DNA of 64,000 bases, from NCBI GenBank assembly GCA_964429655.1, contig CAYSCZ010000008.1, positions 10,807 through 74,806 of the forward strand. The letters are read 5' to 3'. The position numbers were made by a program, and so were the translations under genes. Shown one piece after another: positions 9,106 through 17,373 of the stretch; positions within the stretch are counted from its first letter, which is position 1, and each line of letters begins with the position of its first letter. The notes below the pieces were generated by a model that searched no databases, was not told where the DNA came from, and saw nothing but the letters and a program-made list of their open reading frames with translations. The stretch comes from CAYSCZ01 sp964429655 (GTDB lineage: Bacteria; Bacteroidota; Bacteroidia; Cytophagales; Cyclobacteriaceae).

Positions 9106-9939
9106 TTACGCAGCCATCTCCCATCCGGGCTCATATTCCCTGCCCCATAAAGCCATAGCTTCACGATCATAAGCTTCGCTGTTTTGGACATTCTCATTGA
9201 ATGGTTTCCCTGTTCTGTAAGATATATTGGCTAATAATGCCATATGATTGCTGATGACCCCGTCCTGGATCGGGGCACTTAATTTTTCCTTGCCCCTGAT
9301 GGCCTCAAAGAAATATGAGATGTGTTTAGTGGATGTATCACCACCACCAAGTGTTGTACCACTTGCGTCAGTTTTACCACTTTTTTTCACTAACTCAACA
9401 TTTCTGTTATATAGATTGTAGGATTCACGGTTGACAAAAACACTTCCTTCTGTGCTATAAATTATAGTACCTCTACCGGCACCATAGGTCTTGTAACAAT
9501 TTCTGCTCTTTCCGTCCCAATATATTTCCTTATTATCAGGAAACTTAAACGTCGCATACATAGTATCATACATTTCCCAACCGTTATCTGCAAAATGAAG
9601 CTTAGCTGCGTCCACGGACACTTGTTCAGGGTAATCAACCTGCAATGCCCACCTCCCGATATCCAATTTATGAATGGCTGAATTAAGGTCATTTGGAAGA
9701 AGCACATCCGCTATAAAGATACAATCGGTATACCGTTTTTTAGTACATAAAAAAGTGTTTGGTGTCCCTAATTGTGCGGTGCCTATCATCACAACCTCTT
9801 CCAGCTTATATTTCGCCAAACCGCCCTTTTTTTCCCAACCATCTAAATTTTCTCCGTTAAACAAGTACTGCCAATCTTGTGCCCTTAGGTTATAAACACA
9901 CAAAATAAGCCGTATTGTAAAAATCTTAGCTTTGATCAT
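9106..9939 (-). CDS. Chimera: N-terminus of a DUF1080 hydrolase joined to C-terminus of a Gfo/Idh/MocA oxidoreductase
   Basis: Residues 1-87 consist of a signal peptide (ending NLRAQ) and the start of a 3-keto-disaccharide hydrolase (DUF1080): WQYLFNGENLDGWEKKGG, IGTAQLGTPNTFL, DVLLPNDLNS. From residue 88 the sequence becomes the C-terminal half of a Gfo/Idh/MocA dehydrogenase: AIHKLDIGRWAL, DYPEQVS, YKTYGAGRGTIIYSTEGSVF, and the usual ending MALWGREYEPGWE. The NAD-binding Rossmann half is absent, as is most of the DUF1080 jelly-roll. Both parent families normally act on sugars and often sit side by side, so an in-frame deletion between neighbours at a short N-S-(A/G)-I match is the simplest explanation. 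The product is unlikely to be a working dehydrogenase. The frame is still open, so the event is recent or the hybrid is tolerated. An assembly join is the alternative. Confidence 0.8.
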   Translation of the reverse strand: MIKAKIFTIRLILCVYNLRAQDWQYLFNGENLDGWEKKGGLAKYKLEEVVMIGTAQLGTPNTFLCTKKRYTDCIFIADVLLPNDLNSAIHKLDIGRWALQVDYPEQVSVDAAKLHFADNGWEMYDTMYATFKFPDNKEIYWDGKSRNCYKTYGAGRGTIIYSTEGSVFVNRESYNLYNRNVELVKKSGKTDASGTTLGGGDTSTKHISYFFEAIRGKEKLSAPIQDGVISNHMALLANISYRTGKPFNENVQNSEAYDREAMALWGREYEPGWEMAA

Positions 9940-10030
9940 TATACTGGTTTTTTTGGTTAATTAAACGATTTCTAATGCCATATTCAAGTCCATTCCGTTG
10001 ACACTCCCCGGACGAGCCCCGGTTTGACTG

Positions 10031-10065
10031 GTCTTCAATGGGTCTGACAATTTCAAATTGAAGAC
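10031..10065. repeat. Inverted repeat GTCTTCAAT...ATTGAAGAC
   Basis: Nine-base perfect arms (10031-10039 and 10057-10065) flank a 17-base centre that contains a second small palindrome (CAATTT-C-AAATTG, partly shared with the right arm). It sits in a gene-free stretch next to a GC-rich patch (CTCCCCGGACGAGCCCCGG around 10003-10023). There is no T tract on either side, so it is not an intrinsic terminator. It may be part of a dispersed repeat or a structured RNA. Confidence 0.5.
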
Positions 10066-10289
10066 GAGTTGAACGCTCCCGGATCAAGAACAAAGGATGC
10101 TTCGATAGATTAATCATTATTCCTGGAAATAGTAAAAGCTTACCCACCTACTGTTTAATTCTATTAAAATAATTAACAATTACTAAAGGAAAGCAAAAAC
10201 TTGAAAAATTTAATGTCAGCCAGGTTGTAAATATTCTTCGAACATTTTGAATCAATCCCCAAATAATACAAAAGAAATTTAGGCTCACA

Positions 10290-10440
10290 CTTCACATTGC
10301 ACCAACCTGCCCTCAGGGAGCACCCGCCGGCCAAGCCTGCTACCCTGTAATCCCAGTCCCGATCCTGGCCCGGTTCCTGAGGCCGGGGTTTCATATCATG
10401 GCTCCGAAGCACGGCATACTTTAAATAACCTGCTTCCACC
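10290..10440. other. GC-rich island within a gene-free stretch (9940-10692)
   Basis: The 752 bases between the chimera and the coiled-coil gene hold no convincing gene. Bases 10321-10390 contain 48 G or C out of 70, against roughly one third in the surroundings. The island has short complementary arms (for example CCCGG...CCGGG around 10369-10387) and no long open frame with normal codon use on either strand; frames of about 70-90 codons exist but show unnatural composition. Its composition contrast suggests a dispersed repeat, a structured RNA or an imported remnant. I cannot identify it. Confidence 0.55.
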
Positions 10441-10663
10441 GGTTAATCATTAGCTGACCAGCGTAACTGCCGAATGAAAGGAACCGATAATCCAAAATAA
10501 TTTTTTCTTTTGAAACATTTGGGCTTAATTAGTCCTGTTTTGTTATGTTTATTTTTAATAGATACTGAAACCAGTTCCATGTGGACCAATGTGCGAAAAA
10601 AAGTTAAAAACACTAACCCGACATTCTGAATTTATTTAAGAATCTTAACTTGGCAAGTATCGT

Positions 10664-10671
10664 TAATTTTG
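10664..10671 (+). promoter_or_regulatory. Candidate -7 box (TAATTTTG) for the coiled-coil gene
   Basis: TAATTTTG matches TAnnTTTG and lies 21 bases before the ATG at 10693, a normal distance for a short leader. No good -33 element is seen. Confidence 0.4.
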
Positions 10672-10692
10672 AATGAATTCGTATATTGAATT

Positions 10693-11207
10693 ATGATAGA
10701 CACGCTCAGCATATCCAAAGAGCTTCAGGAAGCGGGCATTTCAGTAAAAGAAGCAGATGCTATAGCCGCCTCCATCGGTAAGATTTTGGCAAGTGAACTG
10801 GCCAATAAACAAGATCTTAAAAACATGGAATTTGCCTTCAGGAAAGACCTGGGACAAACAAAGGCTATGTTGGAAGAAAAAATAGAACAAACAAGGGCTG
10901 AATTGCAAAAAGAANNNNNNNNNNNNNNNNNNNNNNNNNNNNNNNNNNNNNNNNNNNNNNNNNNNNNNNNNNNNNNNNNNNNNNNNNNNNNNNNNNNNNN
11001 NNNNNNNNNNNNNNAAAGGCTATGTTGGAAGAAAAAATAGAACAAACAAGGGCTGAATTGCAAAAAGAAATCCGGGGGCTGGATATAAAAATAGAGCAAA
11101 TAAAAAGTGCTTTAATAAAGGACAATCAAAACATCATAAAATGGGTGGCGGGATTTTTAGTTACCCAAACAGCATTACTTTTCACCCTGCTGAAATTACT
11201 GGGTTAG
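10693..11207 (+). CDS. Small coiled-coil protein with C-terminal membrane anchor (DUF1640-like), interrupted by an assembly gap
   Basis: The start reads MIDTLSISKELQEAGISVKE and the visible end reads NIIKWVAGFLVTQTALLFTL, so the layout is N-terminal helices, charged coiled coil, C-terminal membrane helix, like DUF1640/CCDC90-type proteins. A run of 100 N cuts the coiled coil. The last 55 bases before the gap are repeated exactly as the first 55 bases after it. As written the frame shifts by two bases across the gap, but overlapping the two 55-base copies restores one uninterrupted frame of 119 codons plus stop, a normal length for the family. I therefore think the gene is intact in the organism, or carries a variable number of coiled-coil repeats. 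A role is not known. Confidence 0.7.
10860..11069. repeat. Identical 55-base sequences flanking the gap
   Basis: Bases 10860-10914 and 11015-11069 are identical and border the N run directly. The copies encode the same coiled-coil segment (AMLEEKIEQTRAELQKE). A length of exactly 55 equals a common de Bruijn graph k-mer, so this is most easily two contig ends that share one k-mer. A true tandem repeat is the alternative. Confidence 0.9.
10915..11014. other. Assembly gap (100 N)
   Basis: Exactly 100 unknown bases, the conventional size for a scaffold gap of unknown length. The real distance may be zero or negative, given the identical flanks. Confidence 0.99.
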
Positions 11208-11455
11208 TGCCTCTTTCTTACCTCCCGTATTTTTCACCGTCCCGTACCAAATAAGAAACCAGACTTCATCGGCAGGAATGCGCGATCCACGATATTAATC
11301 CAAATACTGTAATATTGGTTTAGCTTAGCTAGTAACGAAAATATAATTGAAGTATCTAAATAAATAAAGCTTCATGCATTTAATATTGAGAATGATTAAC
11401 CTAGAAACCCAGACTGCTAATTAATATATTTTGCTAATAACACTACAAATATGAT

Positions 11456-14047
11456 TCACTCCTTAAATAATCCCAACTGGTCATCTTTATCCTGTCCATT
11501 TTCATCGGCGTGGTTTTCTTTATCAACTGCCTCCCTGATCTCATTTTTTAGTTGTTCCAGGTGACAACTGTCAGCTTGATCAGGATTCTTTATTAAAAGA
11601 ACCTTTTTGATATCCTGAACAGGGAACTTGTTACCCATGGCACGCCAGCCTTTCACATCAATCATTTCTTTTAGGTTATGTTCTGATTTTTCATTTTTCC
11701 TATTGATTACTTCTATTTTAGGATGAGGTGCTTTGGTAGCAAAGAGCAACCGTGAGCCTTTATGATCAACGATAAATTGGTAAGGTTTATTTAAACCGGA
11801 AGTTTCTATATGGAATCGCTTGAGATAATAATTTTTATTGCCACCATCAAAGTGAATGACAGTGATCACATCATCCGCATTGAATTTATCTATCTCCAGC
11901 ACCTTTTTAGGGTCGTAACGATTGGTAAATTCAAAATTGGTCAATTCATAAGTGCCATCACTGTTAACAGCTAATATGCGATCTTCTTCATCAAAGTTGC
12001 CTAGATATTTCCCCCGTTCCTCATTATTTAATTTACCAAGCACCTCATCATACCAGATGTCAAGTCCACCCAATGTTGAGGTTCCGGCAGATTTTAACTT
12101 GATCTTTCTAACCGGATACCTGGTTAAGATATTTCCACCTGCTAAGCGTCCTTTTATGTCCAGCGTGGTAAAATCAAAGTCAAATACTTTGTTCCGGGCC
12201 TTAGCCCCTTGTGTAAGATAAACAGTTACTATCTCCGCCTCACCATTAGGATTGGCGGTAAAATATAATATTTTGGATTTCTTATCGCCTTTGGTTAAAT
12301 CGTAGGGCTTGTCACGGGTTATGGACATAACCTGGAACCTTTTTACCATGGTACGGCCGGATGCGCCATCGAGGTATGCCAGGTTATAAACCATCCTTTC
12401 ATCATTTTTCTTAAATACTCCAACATAAATAATATCCTTACCAACAAATACTTTCTCCTGGACACGTACTACTTGAAACTTGCCATCTGCACGGAAAGCG
12501 ATGATGTCGTCTATATCTGAACATTCCGAAACAAACTCATCTTTTTTTAGTCCATATCCAAGAAACCCTTCTTTTCGATTCACATACAATTTCTGATTGT
12601 TTGCGGCAACCACCACTGCGTTGATGCTGTCAAAGTTTTGTATTTCTGTCTTTCGTTCTCTTCCCCTGCCATATTTTGTTTTCAAATTTTTGTAGTAATT
12701 GATCGCATAATCTATCAGATGGGCCAAATGATAATTGGTATCCTCGAGATCTGCTTCTAACCTTTTAATGGCCTCATCAGCCTTGAAAGAGTCATACCTT
12801 GAGATTCTTTTGATGCGTATTTCGGTTAACCGCACGATATCCTCATCGATTATTTCCCGATAAAATTGCGGCTTAAATGGCTCCAGCCCATCATCAATGG
12901 TACTAATCACTGCCTCCCAGGTTTCACATTCCTCGATGTCCCGGTAGATACGGTTTTCTACAAAAATTTTTTCAAGCGATGAGAACAGTATTTTTTCCTG
13001 TAATTCATTTTTTTTGATCTCAAGCTCCAGCTTTAGCAGGTCAGCCGTTTTGTCTGTATTTAATTTTAAAATATCCTTTACTGATAAAAACCTGGGTTTA
13101 TCATCAATAATCACGCATGCATTGGTGGATATTGACGATTGACAATCCGTAAAGGCAAATAGCGCATCTGTTGTAAGATCTGGTGACTGTCCCGGTGCTA
13201 AATGAACCACGATTTCCACATTTTTCGCCGTGTTATCCACAACTTTTTTGATCCTGATCTTACCTTTATCGTTGGCTTTCACAATGGAGTCGATAAGATT
13301 TATAGTAGTGGTTGAAAAGGGTATGTTGGTAATCACTAACGTCTTATTATCCAGGGGTTCGATGGTAGCCCGCACCCTGACCTTCCCTCCTCTTTCCCCA
13401 TGATTGTAATCTTTAACATCAATTTTACCACCTGTTATAAAGTCCGGGAACAGATTAAAATCCTTTCTTTTTAGGTAGGCAATTGAGGCATCTACCAATT
13501 CGATGAAATTATGTGGGAGAATTTTTGTGGAGAGGCCCACTGCAATACCTTCCACGCCCTGGGCAAGCAATAGCGGAAACTTAGCCGGTAGTGTTACCGG
13601 CTCTTTCTTTCTGCCATCATAAGCCAGTTGCCATTCGGTGGTCTGGGCATTAAATAGTACTTCCAGCGCAAATTTTGACAATCGCGCTTCAATATATCTG
13701 GAAGCTGCGGCTGAGTCGCCTGTACTTACGTCACCCCAATTGCCTTGTGTTTCAATGAGCAGATCCTTTTGTCCCAGGTTCACGACAGCTTCAGAAATTG
13801 AGGCATCTCCATGTGGATGATACTGCATGACGCTACCGATGATGTTGGCGACTTTATTAAACCTGCCATCATCCATTTCTTTCATGGCGTGCAGGATCCT
13901 TCTTTGGACAGGCTTTAATCCATCTTCAATGGATGGCACAGCCCTTTCAAGGATAACGTAAGAAGCATAATCCAAAAACCAGTCCTCATACAATCCCGAG
14001 ACGTGAATGACGTCACGAGCTTCCTGTTCCTCATTAAAGTCAGACAT
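11456..14047 (-). CDS. parC: DNA topoisomerase IV subunit A
   Basis: This is the breakage-reunion subunit of topoisomerase IV, which decatenates daughter chromosomes. The N-terminal core has VQRRILHAM (48-56), YHPHGDAS (76-83), and QGNWGDVSTGDSAAASRYIEA, with Tyr118 as the expected DNA-linking tyrosine. The central part is the coiled-coil tower and dimer domain (EIRIKRISRYDSFKADEAI), and the C-terminal part is a beta-pinwheel-like DNA-wrapping domain. It closes with an acidic tail DENGQDKDDQLGLFKE. At 863 residues it is typical for Bacteroidota ParC. It is separated from a parE gene on the same strand only by a small unknown gene, which favours topo IV over gyrase. The start is two bases after the preceding stop. 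Confidence 0.93.
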   Translation of the reverse strand: MSDFNEEQEARDVIHVSGLYEDWFLDYASYVILERAVPSIEDGLKPVQRRILHAMKEMDDGRFNKVANIIGSVMQYHPHGDASISEAVVNLGQKDLLIETQGNWGDVSTGDSAAASRYIEARLSKFALEVLFNAQTTEWQLAYDGRKKEPVTLPAKFPLLLAQGVEGIAVGLSTKILPHNFIELVDASIAYLKRKDFNLFPDFITGGKIDVKDYNHGERGGKVRVRATIEPLDNKTLVITNIPFSTTTINLIDSIVKANDKGKIRIKKVVDNTAKNVEIVVHLAPGQSPDLTTDALFAFTDCQSSISTNACVIIDDKPRFLSVKDILKLNTDKTADLLKLELEIKKNELQEKILFSSLEKIFVENRIYRDIEECETWEAVISTIDDGLEPFKPQFYREIIDEDIVRLTEIRIKRISRYDSFKADEAIKRLEADLEDTNYHLAHLIDYAINYYKNLKTKYGRGRERKTEIQNFDSINAVVVAANNQKLYVNRKEGFLGYGLKKDEFVSECSDIDDIIAFRADGKFQVVRVQEKVFVGKDIIYVGVFKKNDERMVYNLAYLDGASGRTMVKRFQVMSITRDKPYDLTKGDKKSKILYFTANPNGEAEIVTVYLTQGAKARNKVFDFDFTTLDIKGRLAGGNILTRYPVRKIKLKSAGTSTLGGLDIWYDEVLGKLNNEERGKYLGNFDEEDRILAVNSDGTYELTNFEFTNRYDPKKVLEIDKFNADDVITVIHFDGGNKNYYLKRFHIETSGLNKPYQFIVDHKGSRLLFATKAPHPKIEVINRKNEKSEHNLKEMIDVKGWRAMGNKFPVQDIKKVLLIKNPDQADSCHLEQLKNEIREAVDKENHADENGQDKDDQLGLFKE

Positions 14048-14049
14048 AT

Positions 14050-14454
14050 CTATTCCCGTGTTTTATTGAATTTAACCTTATAATGATGGTAATCACTGTC
14101 AAAATATTCCACAAACAAATCTTCGTTTTCCACATAGATAATATCAATAAAATCAATTTCGGGTGGGTGTAGATTTGAATCATCACTAATAATAAAATCA
14201 ATATGATTTGCCTGTAATTCTATGGAATACTTTCTTTTAAAAACATCCCCTGATACCAAAATGAAAATTATTTCTTCAACATCAATATCTACTTCATGAA
14301 ATAAATTAGGTACTGCTGTTTTGTCTTCCATAACAGTGCCTACAACCTTCCAGATAGCCAGATATTGTGCTTTCATTACACTTCCAACAGTGAATACAAA
14401 AATTAAAACAAAAAATACATTGGAAAAAATTGTACCTGTCCTTCTAAAAAACAT
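14050..14454 (-). CDS. Hypothetical secreted protein between parE and parC
   Basis: A 134-residue protein with no family that I recognise. It has an N-terminal hydrophobic segment (SNVFFVLIFVFTVGSVMKAQ) that looks like a signal peptide with cleavage after KAQ, followed by a beta-rich acidic region with many aspartate and glutamate residues. Spacing is four bases from parE and two bases to parC, so it is part of their transcript and is probably translationally coupled. A conserved link to topoisomerase function is not implied. The central stretch reads like a single small beta domain (WKVVGTVMEDKTAV, KRKYSIELQANHIDFIISDD). Confidence 0.7.
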   Translation of the reverse strand: MFFRRTGTIFSNVFFVLIFVFTVGSVMKAQYLAIWKVVGTVMEDKTAVPNLFHEVDIDVEEIIFILVSGDVFKRKYSIELQANHIDFIISDDSNLHPPEIDFIDIIYVENEDLFVEYFDSDYHHYKVKFNKTRE

Positions 14455-14458
14455 GCAA

Positions 14459-16333
14459 TTATTCAGTCTTTTCTAAAACCTCTGTTTCTAGGTCCTTTTC
14501 GATTTTTAGTTTCTCAATGATAAAGCTTTGTCTGTCTGGTGTATTCTTGCCCATATAAAATTTCAGGAGGTCCTTTATTTTAGTTTCTTCATTCAAAATA
14601 ACAGGCTCCAAACGTATGTTTTCTCCAATAAATTCACCAAACTCATCAGGTGATATCTCTCCCAACCCTTTGAATCTTGTGATCTCCGGTTTACCACCAA
14701 GTTTATTTATTGCCGCCACTTTTTCACTTTGATCATAGCAATAAATCGTTTCTTTTTTATTTCTGACTCTAAAAAGCGGGGTTTCAAGGATAAATAAATG
14801 TCCATTCCTCACCAGGTCGGGAAAAAACTGCAAAAAATAAGTCATTAGCAATAAACGGATATGCATACCATCCACATCTGCATCGGTAGCAACAACAATT
14901 TTCCTGTATCTGATGTCATCGAGGCTGTCCTCAATATTTAAAGCATGCTGAAGCAGGTTGAATTCTTCATTTTCATACACAATCTTCTTGCTAAGCCCGA
15001 AACAGTTGAATGGCTTTCCTCTTAGGCTAAAAACCGCCTGGGTCTGCACATCGCGTGATTTGGTAATGGATCCGCTGGCTGAGTCACCTTCCGTAATAAA
15101 CAGCATGGTATTGTCTTTTATTTGATCATCACCCCGTTTATCAGAAAAATGAACCTTACAATCCCTTAGTTTTTTATTGTGAAGGTTTGCCTTTTTAGCC
15201 CGTTCATTAGCCAGCTTTTTAATGCCTGCAATTTCCTTTCGCTCCTTTTCAGATTGTAGTATCCGCTTAAGCAAAGCATCTGCAACAGCAGGATGTCGAT
15301 GTAAATAATTATCAAGACGTTCTTTTACAAAGTCATTAATAAAACTTCTCATGGTAGGCCCGTCCGGTGAGATGTTGTTAGACCCCAATTTGGTTTTTGT
15401 TTGAGATTCAAAGACCGGTTCCTGCACCCTGACAGCGATGGCACTTATAATGCTTGCCCGGACATCAGCAGGTTCGAAATTTTTATTATAAAAATCCCTG
15501 GTGGTTCTTACAATGGCTTCCTTAAATGCCGAAAGGTGTGTTCCTCCCTGCGTAGTATTCTGACCATTTACAAAAGAATAATATTCCTCACCATACTGAT
15601 TGGAATGGGTCATGGCTAATTCGATATCTTCACCTTTTAGATGAATGATCGGATAGCGGATGTTTTCTGTATCGGCTTTTCGTGCCAACAGGTCGGCCAG
15701 TCCATTTTCAGATCGGAACTTTTTGCCATTAAAATTCAAAATTAAACCGGCATTGAGAAAAGCATAATTCCAGATCTGATTTTCCAGGTACTCCGGAATA
15801 AATCTAAAATGTTTAAAAGTGGACTCATCAGGCTGGAATTTAATCATCGTACCATTCTTTTCTTCAGTATCGGTTTCACCCTGGTCTCGTATAATTTCAC
15901 CATATTTAAACTCTGCCAATTTTGTTTTGCCTTCTCGGAATGACTGTACTTTGAACCGGCTGGAAAGGGCATTTACAGCTTTTGTACCTACGCCATTTAA
16001 ACCAACAGATTTTTGAAAAGCACCACTATCGTACTTACCTCCTGTATTTATTTTGGATACGCAATCAATAACTTTTCCCAAAGGAATACCCCTGCCATAA
16101 TCCCTTATCTCAACGGTATGGTCGGTAACTTTTATATTAATCTGCTTACCATACCCCATCATATATTCATCTATGGAATTGTCTATGATTTCCTTCACCA
16201 ATACATAGATCCCATCATCATAAGAAGATCCGTCGCCCAGCTTACCTATGTACATTCCAGGCCTTAAGCGGATGTGCTCTCTCCAATCTAAAGAACGTAT
16301 ACTTTCTTCTGTGTAAACAGCTGATTTCTGCAT
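14459..16333 (-). CDS. parE: DNA topoisomerase IV subunit B
   Basis: This is the ATPase subunit of topoisomerase IV. The GHKL nucleotide-binding residues are visible: EIIDNSIDE (Glu48, Asn52), RDYGRGIPLG and the lid GLNGVGTKAVNAL. The transducer domain carries QTKTKLG. The Toprim domain has FITEGDSASGS (about residue 414) and ATDADVDGMHIRLLL (about 484-498), and the protein ends with the usual PEITRFKGLGEI and MGKNTPDRQ segments. At 624 residues it has no large Toprim insertion, like ParE and unlike many GyrB proteins. It is first in a three-gene unit with a small secreted protein and parC. Confidence 0.95.
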   Translation of the reverse strand: MQKSAVYTEESIRSLDWREHIRLRPGMYIGKLGDGSSYDDGIYVLVKEIIDNSIDEYMMGYGKQINIKVTDHTVEIRDYGRGIPLGKVIDCVSKINTGGKYDSGAFQKSVGLNGVGTKAVNALSSRFKVQSFREGKTKLAEFKYGEIIRDQGETDTEEKNGTMIKFQPDESTFKHFRFIPEYLENQIWNYAFLNAGLILNFNGKKFRSENGLADLLARKADTENIRYPIIHLKGEDIELAMTHSNQYGEEYYSFVNGQNTTQGGTHLSAFKEAIVRTTRDFYNKNFEPADVRASIISAIAVRVQEPVFESQTKTKLGSNNISPDGPTMRSFINDFVKERLDNYLHRHPAVADALLKRILQSEKERKEIAGIKKLANERAKKANLHNKKLRDCKVHFSDKRGDDQIKDNTMLFITEGDSASGSITKSRDVQTQAVFSLRGKPFNCFGLSKKIVYENEEFNLLQHALNIEDSLDDIRYRKIVVATDADVDGMHIRLLLMTYFLQFFPDLVRNGHLFILETPLFRVRNKKETIYCYDQSEKVAAINKLGGKPEITRFKGLGEISPDEFGEFIGENIRLEPVILNEETKIKDLLKFYMGKNTPDRQSFIIEKLKIEKDLETEVLEKTE

Positions 16334-16469
16334 TAATTCAAGTGCGATTAGTTAACATTACCTTAACAAATAAAATAATAAACTACCTGATAACCAATAA
16401 ATTATATAAAATTAAGAATATCGTATATTAATATTTTAATTTCGATGCCAATGATTAAATAATTGATTT

Positions 16470-16931
16470 TTAAATAGTTTTAGTCTTCTGAAAAAATATT
16501 GGGATGATTAATAAAAACCACCCAACTATTAATAAAGGACCAATATAGTTCAGATAATAATACCGCTGAGGATCAATATGCGAAGCATTGTTATTTATTC
16601 CTGTAAAAGCATTGAGTAAAGCCAAAAAAATGTTAAGGATCGCTGATAGTCCCAATATCCAATAATAAAATCTTGATTGCAATTCCCCTGTGCTTAATGT
16701 ACTACTTTGAGACGATTGGATATATTTGGAGAAAACAAACAAAATCAGATTTACAGCAAGAAACAATCCCAACAGCCAAAAGAAATAATCTTGCTTATCG
16801 ATACGCAAAATATTCAGATTATCAAGACTTATCAGTTCAACTTTAATAGGTAAATATGCATAAACGAGTATTAGGCTGATCACAAAAATGATCCTCGAAA
16901 AAACTAATCCTATAACAATTGCCTTTCTCAT
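16470..16931 (-). CDS. Hypothetical four-helix membrane protein
   Basis: A 153-residue protein dominated by four hydrophobic helices: AIVIGLVFSRIIFVISLILV at the N-terminus, FFWLLGLFLAVNLILFVF near residue 50, YYWILGLSAILNIFLALL near 88, and YIGPLLIVGWFLLIIPIFF near 128. Loops are short and polar. No motif points to transport or catalysis. It is divergent from the small lipoprotein gene at 16976 with 44 bases between starts, so the two share an upstream region. Confidence 0.65.
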   Translation of the reverse strand: MRKAIVIGLVFSRIIFVISLILVYAYLPIKVELISLDNLNILRIDKQDYFFWLLGLFLAVNLILFVFSKYIQSSQSSTLSTGELQSRFYYWILGLSAILNIFLALLNAFTGINNNASHIDPQRYYYLNYIGPLLIVGWFLLIIPIFFQKTKTI

Positions 16932-16975
16932 GTATTAATAATCATAATATTTAAAGTACAACCAGTTTTATAAGC

Positions 16976-17317
16976 ATGAAGATATTTAAAGGTTTGATAA
17001 TGCTATTCATTTTTATGGGATGCACCAAAGAAAATGTCGAATTGAATGGATTTAATATAGAAAGATGGAAAAATGATAGGCAAGGTTGTGAAGGATACAG
17101 GCAACAACAAATAGAGAATATTTTAGACCAACAAGATAAAATACTAGGCCTCAACCAAAACAAAGTCACAGATTTATTGGGTAAATCCAATAGGCATGAA
17201 TTATATAAAAGAAATCAGAAGTTTTTCTATTATGATGTAAGTTGTGATTCTGCTACAGAATTAGAGGTAAGGTTCAATGCATTGGGTCTTTGTTCTGAAG
17301 TAAACTACAATAAATAG
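16976..17317 (+). CDS. Small lipoprotein, possibly BamE/SmpA-like fold
   Basis: A 113-residue lipoprotein with a signal sequence ending LFIFMGC (Cys16). The mature part contains NKVTDLLGKSNRHELYKRN followed by QKFFYYDVSC, which resembles the helix-then-strand pattern of small BamE/SmpA-type domains, where a helix ends in LLGKP and a strand with aromatic residues follows. The resemblance is by eye only. It is followed after 56 bases by the AI-2E-family permease on the same strand and may be cotranscribed. Confidence 0.65.
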   Translation: MKIFKGLIMLFIFMGCTKENVELNGFNIERWKNDRQGCEGYRQQQIENILDQQDKILGLNQNKVTDLLGKSNRHELYKRNQKFFYYDVSCDSATELEVRFNALGLCSEVNYNK

Positions 17318-17373
17318 GCTCATTTATTGGTTGGGGATCGGTATGTCTTTACGATATCAGCTAAATTTAGCAT

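Noticed and set aside
9462..9707. 81-codon frame inside the chimera, as sign of a frameshift
   Set aside because: The main frame is open through the whole chimera and both family patterns are read in that single frame.
9926..10439. Minus-strand frames of 73 and 88 codons in the gene-free stretch
   Set aside because: They run through the GC-rich islands with unnatural composition (many Arg, Gly, Cys, Trp) and no start context, so they are treated as chance frames.
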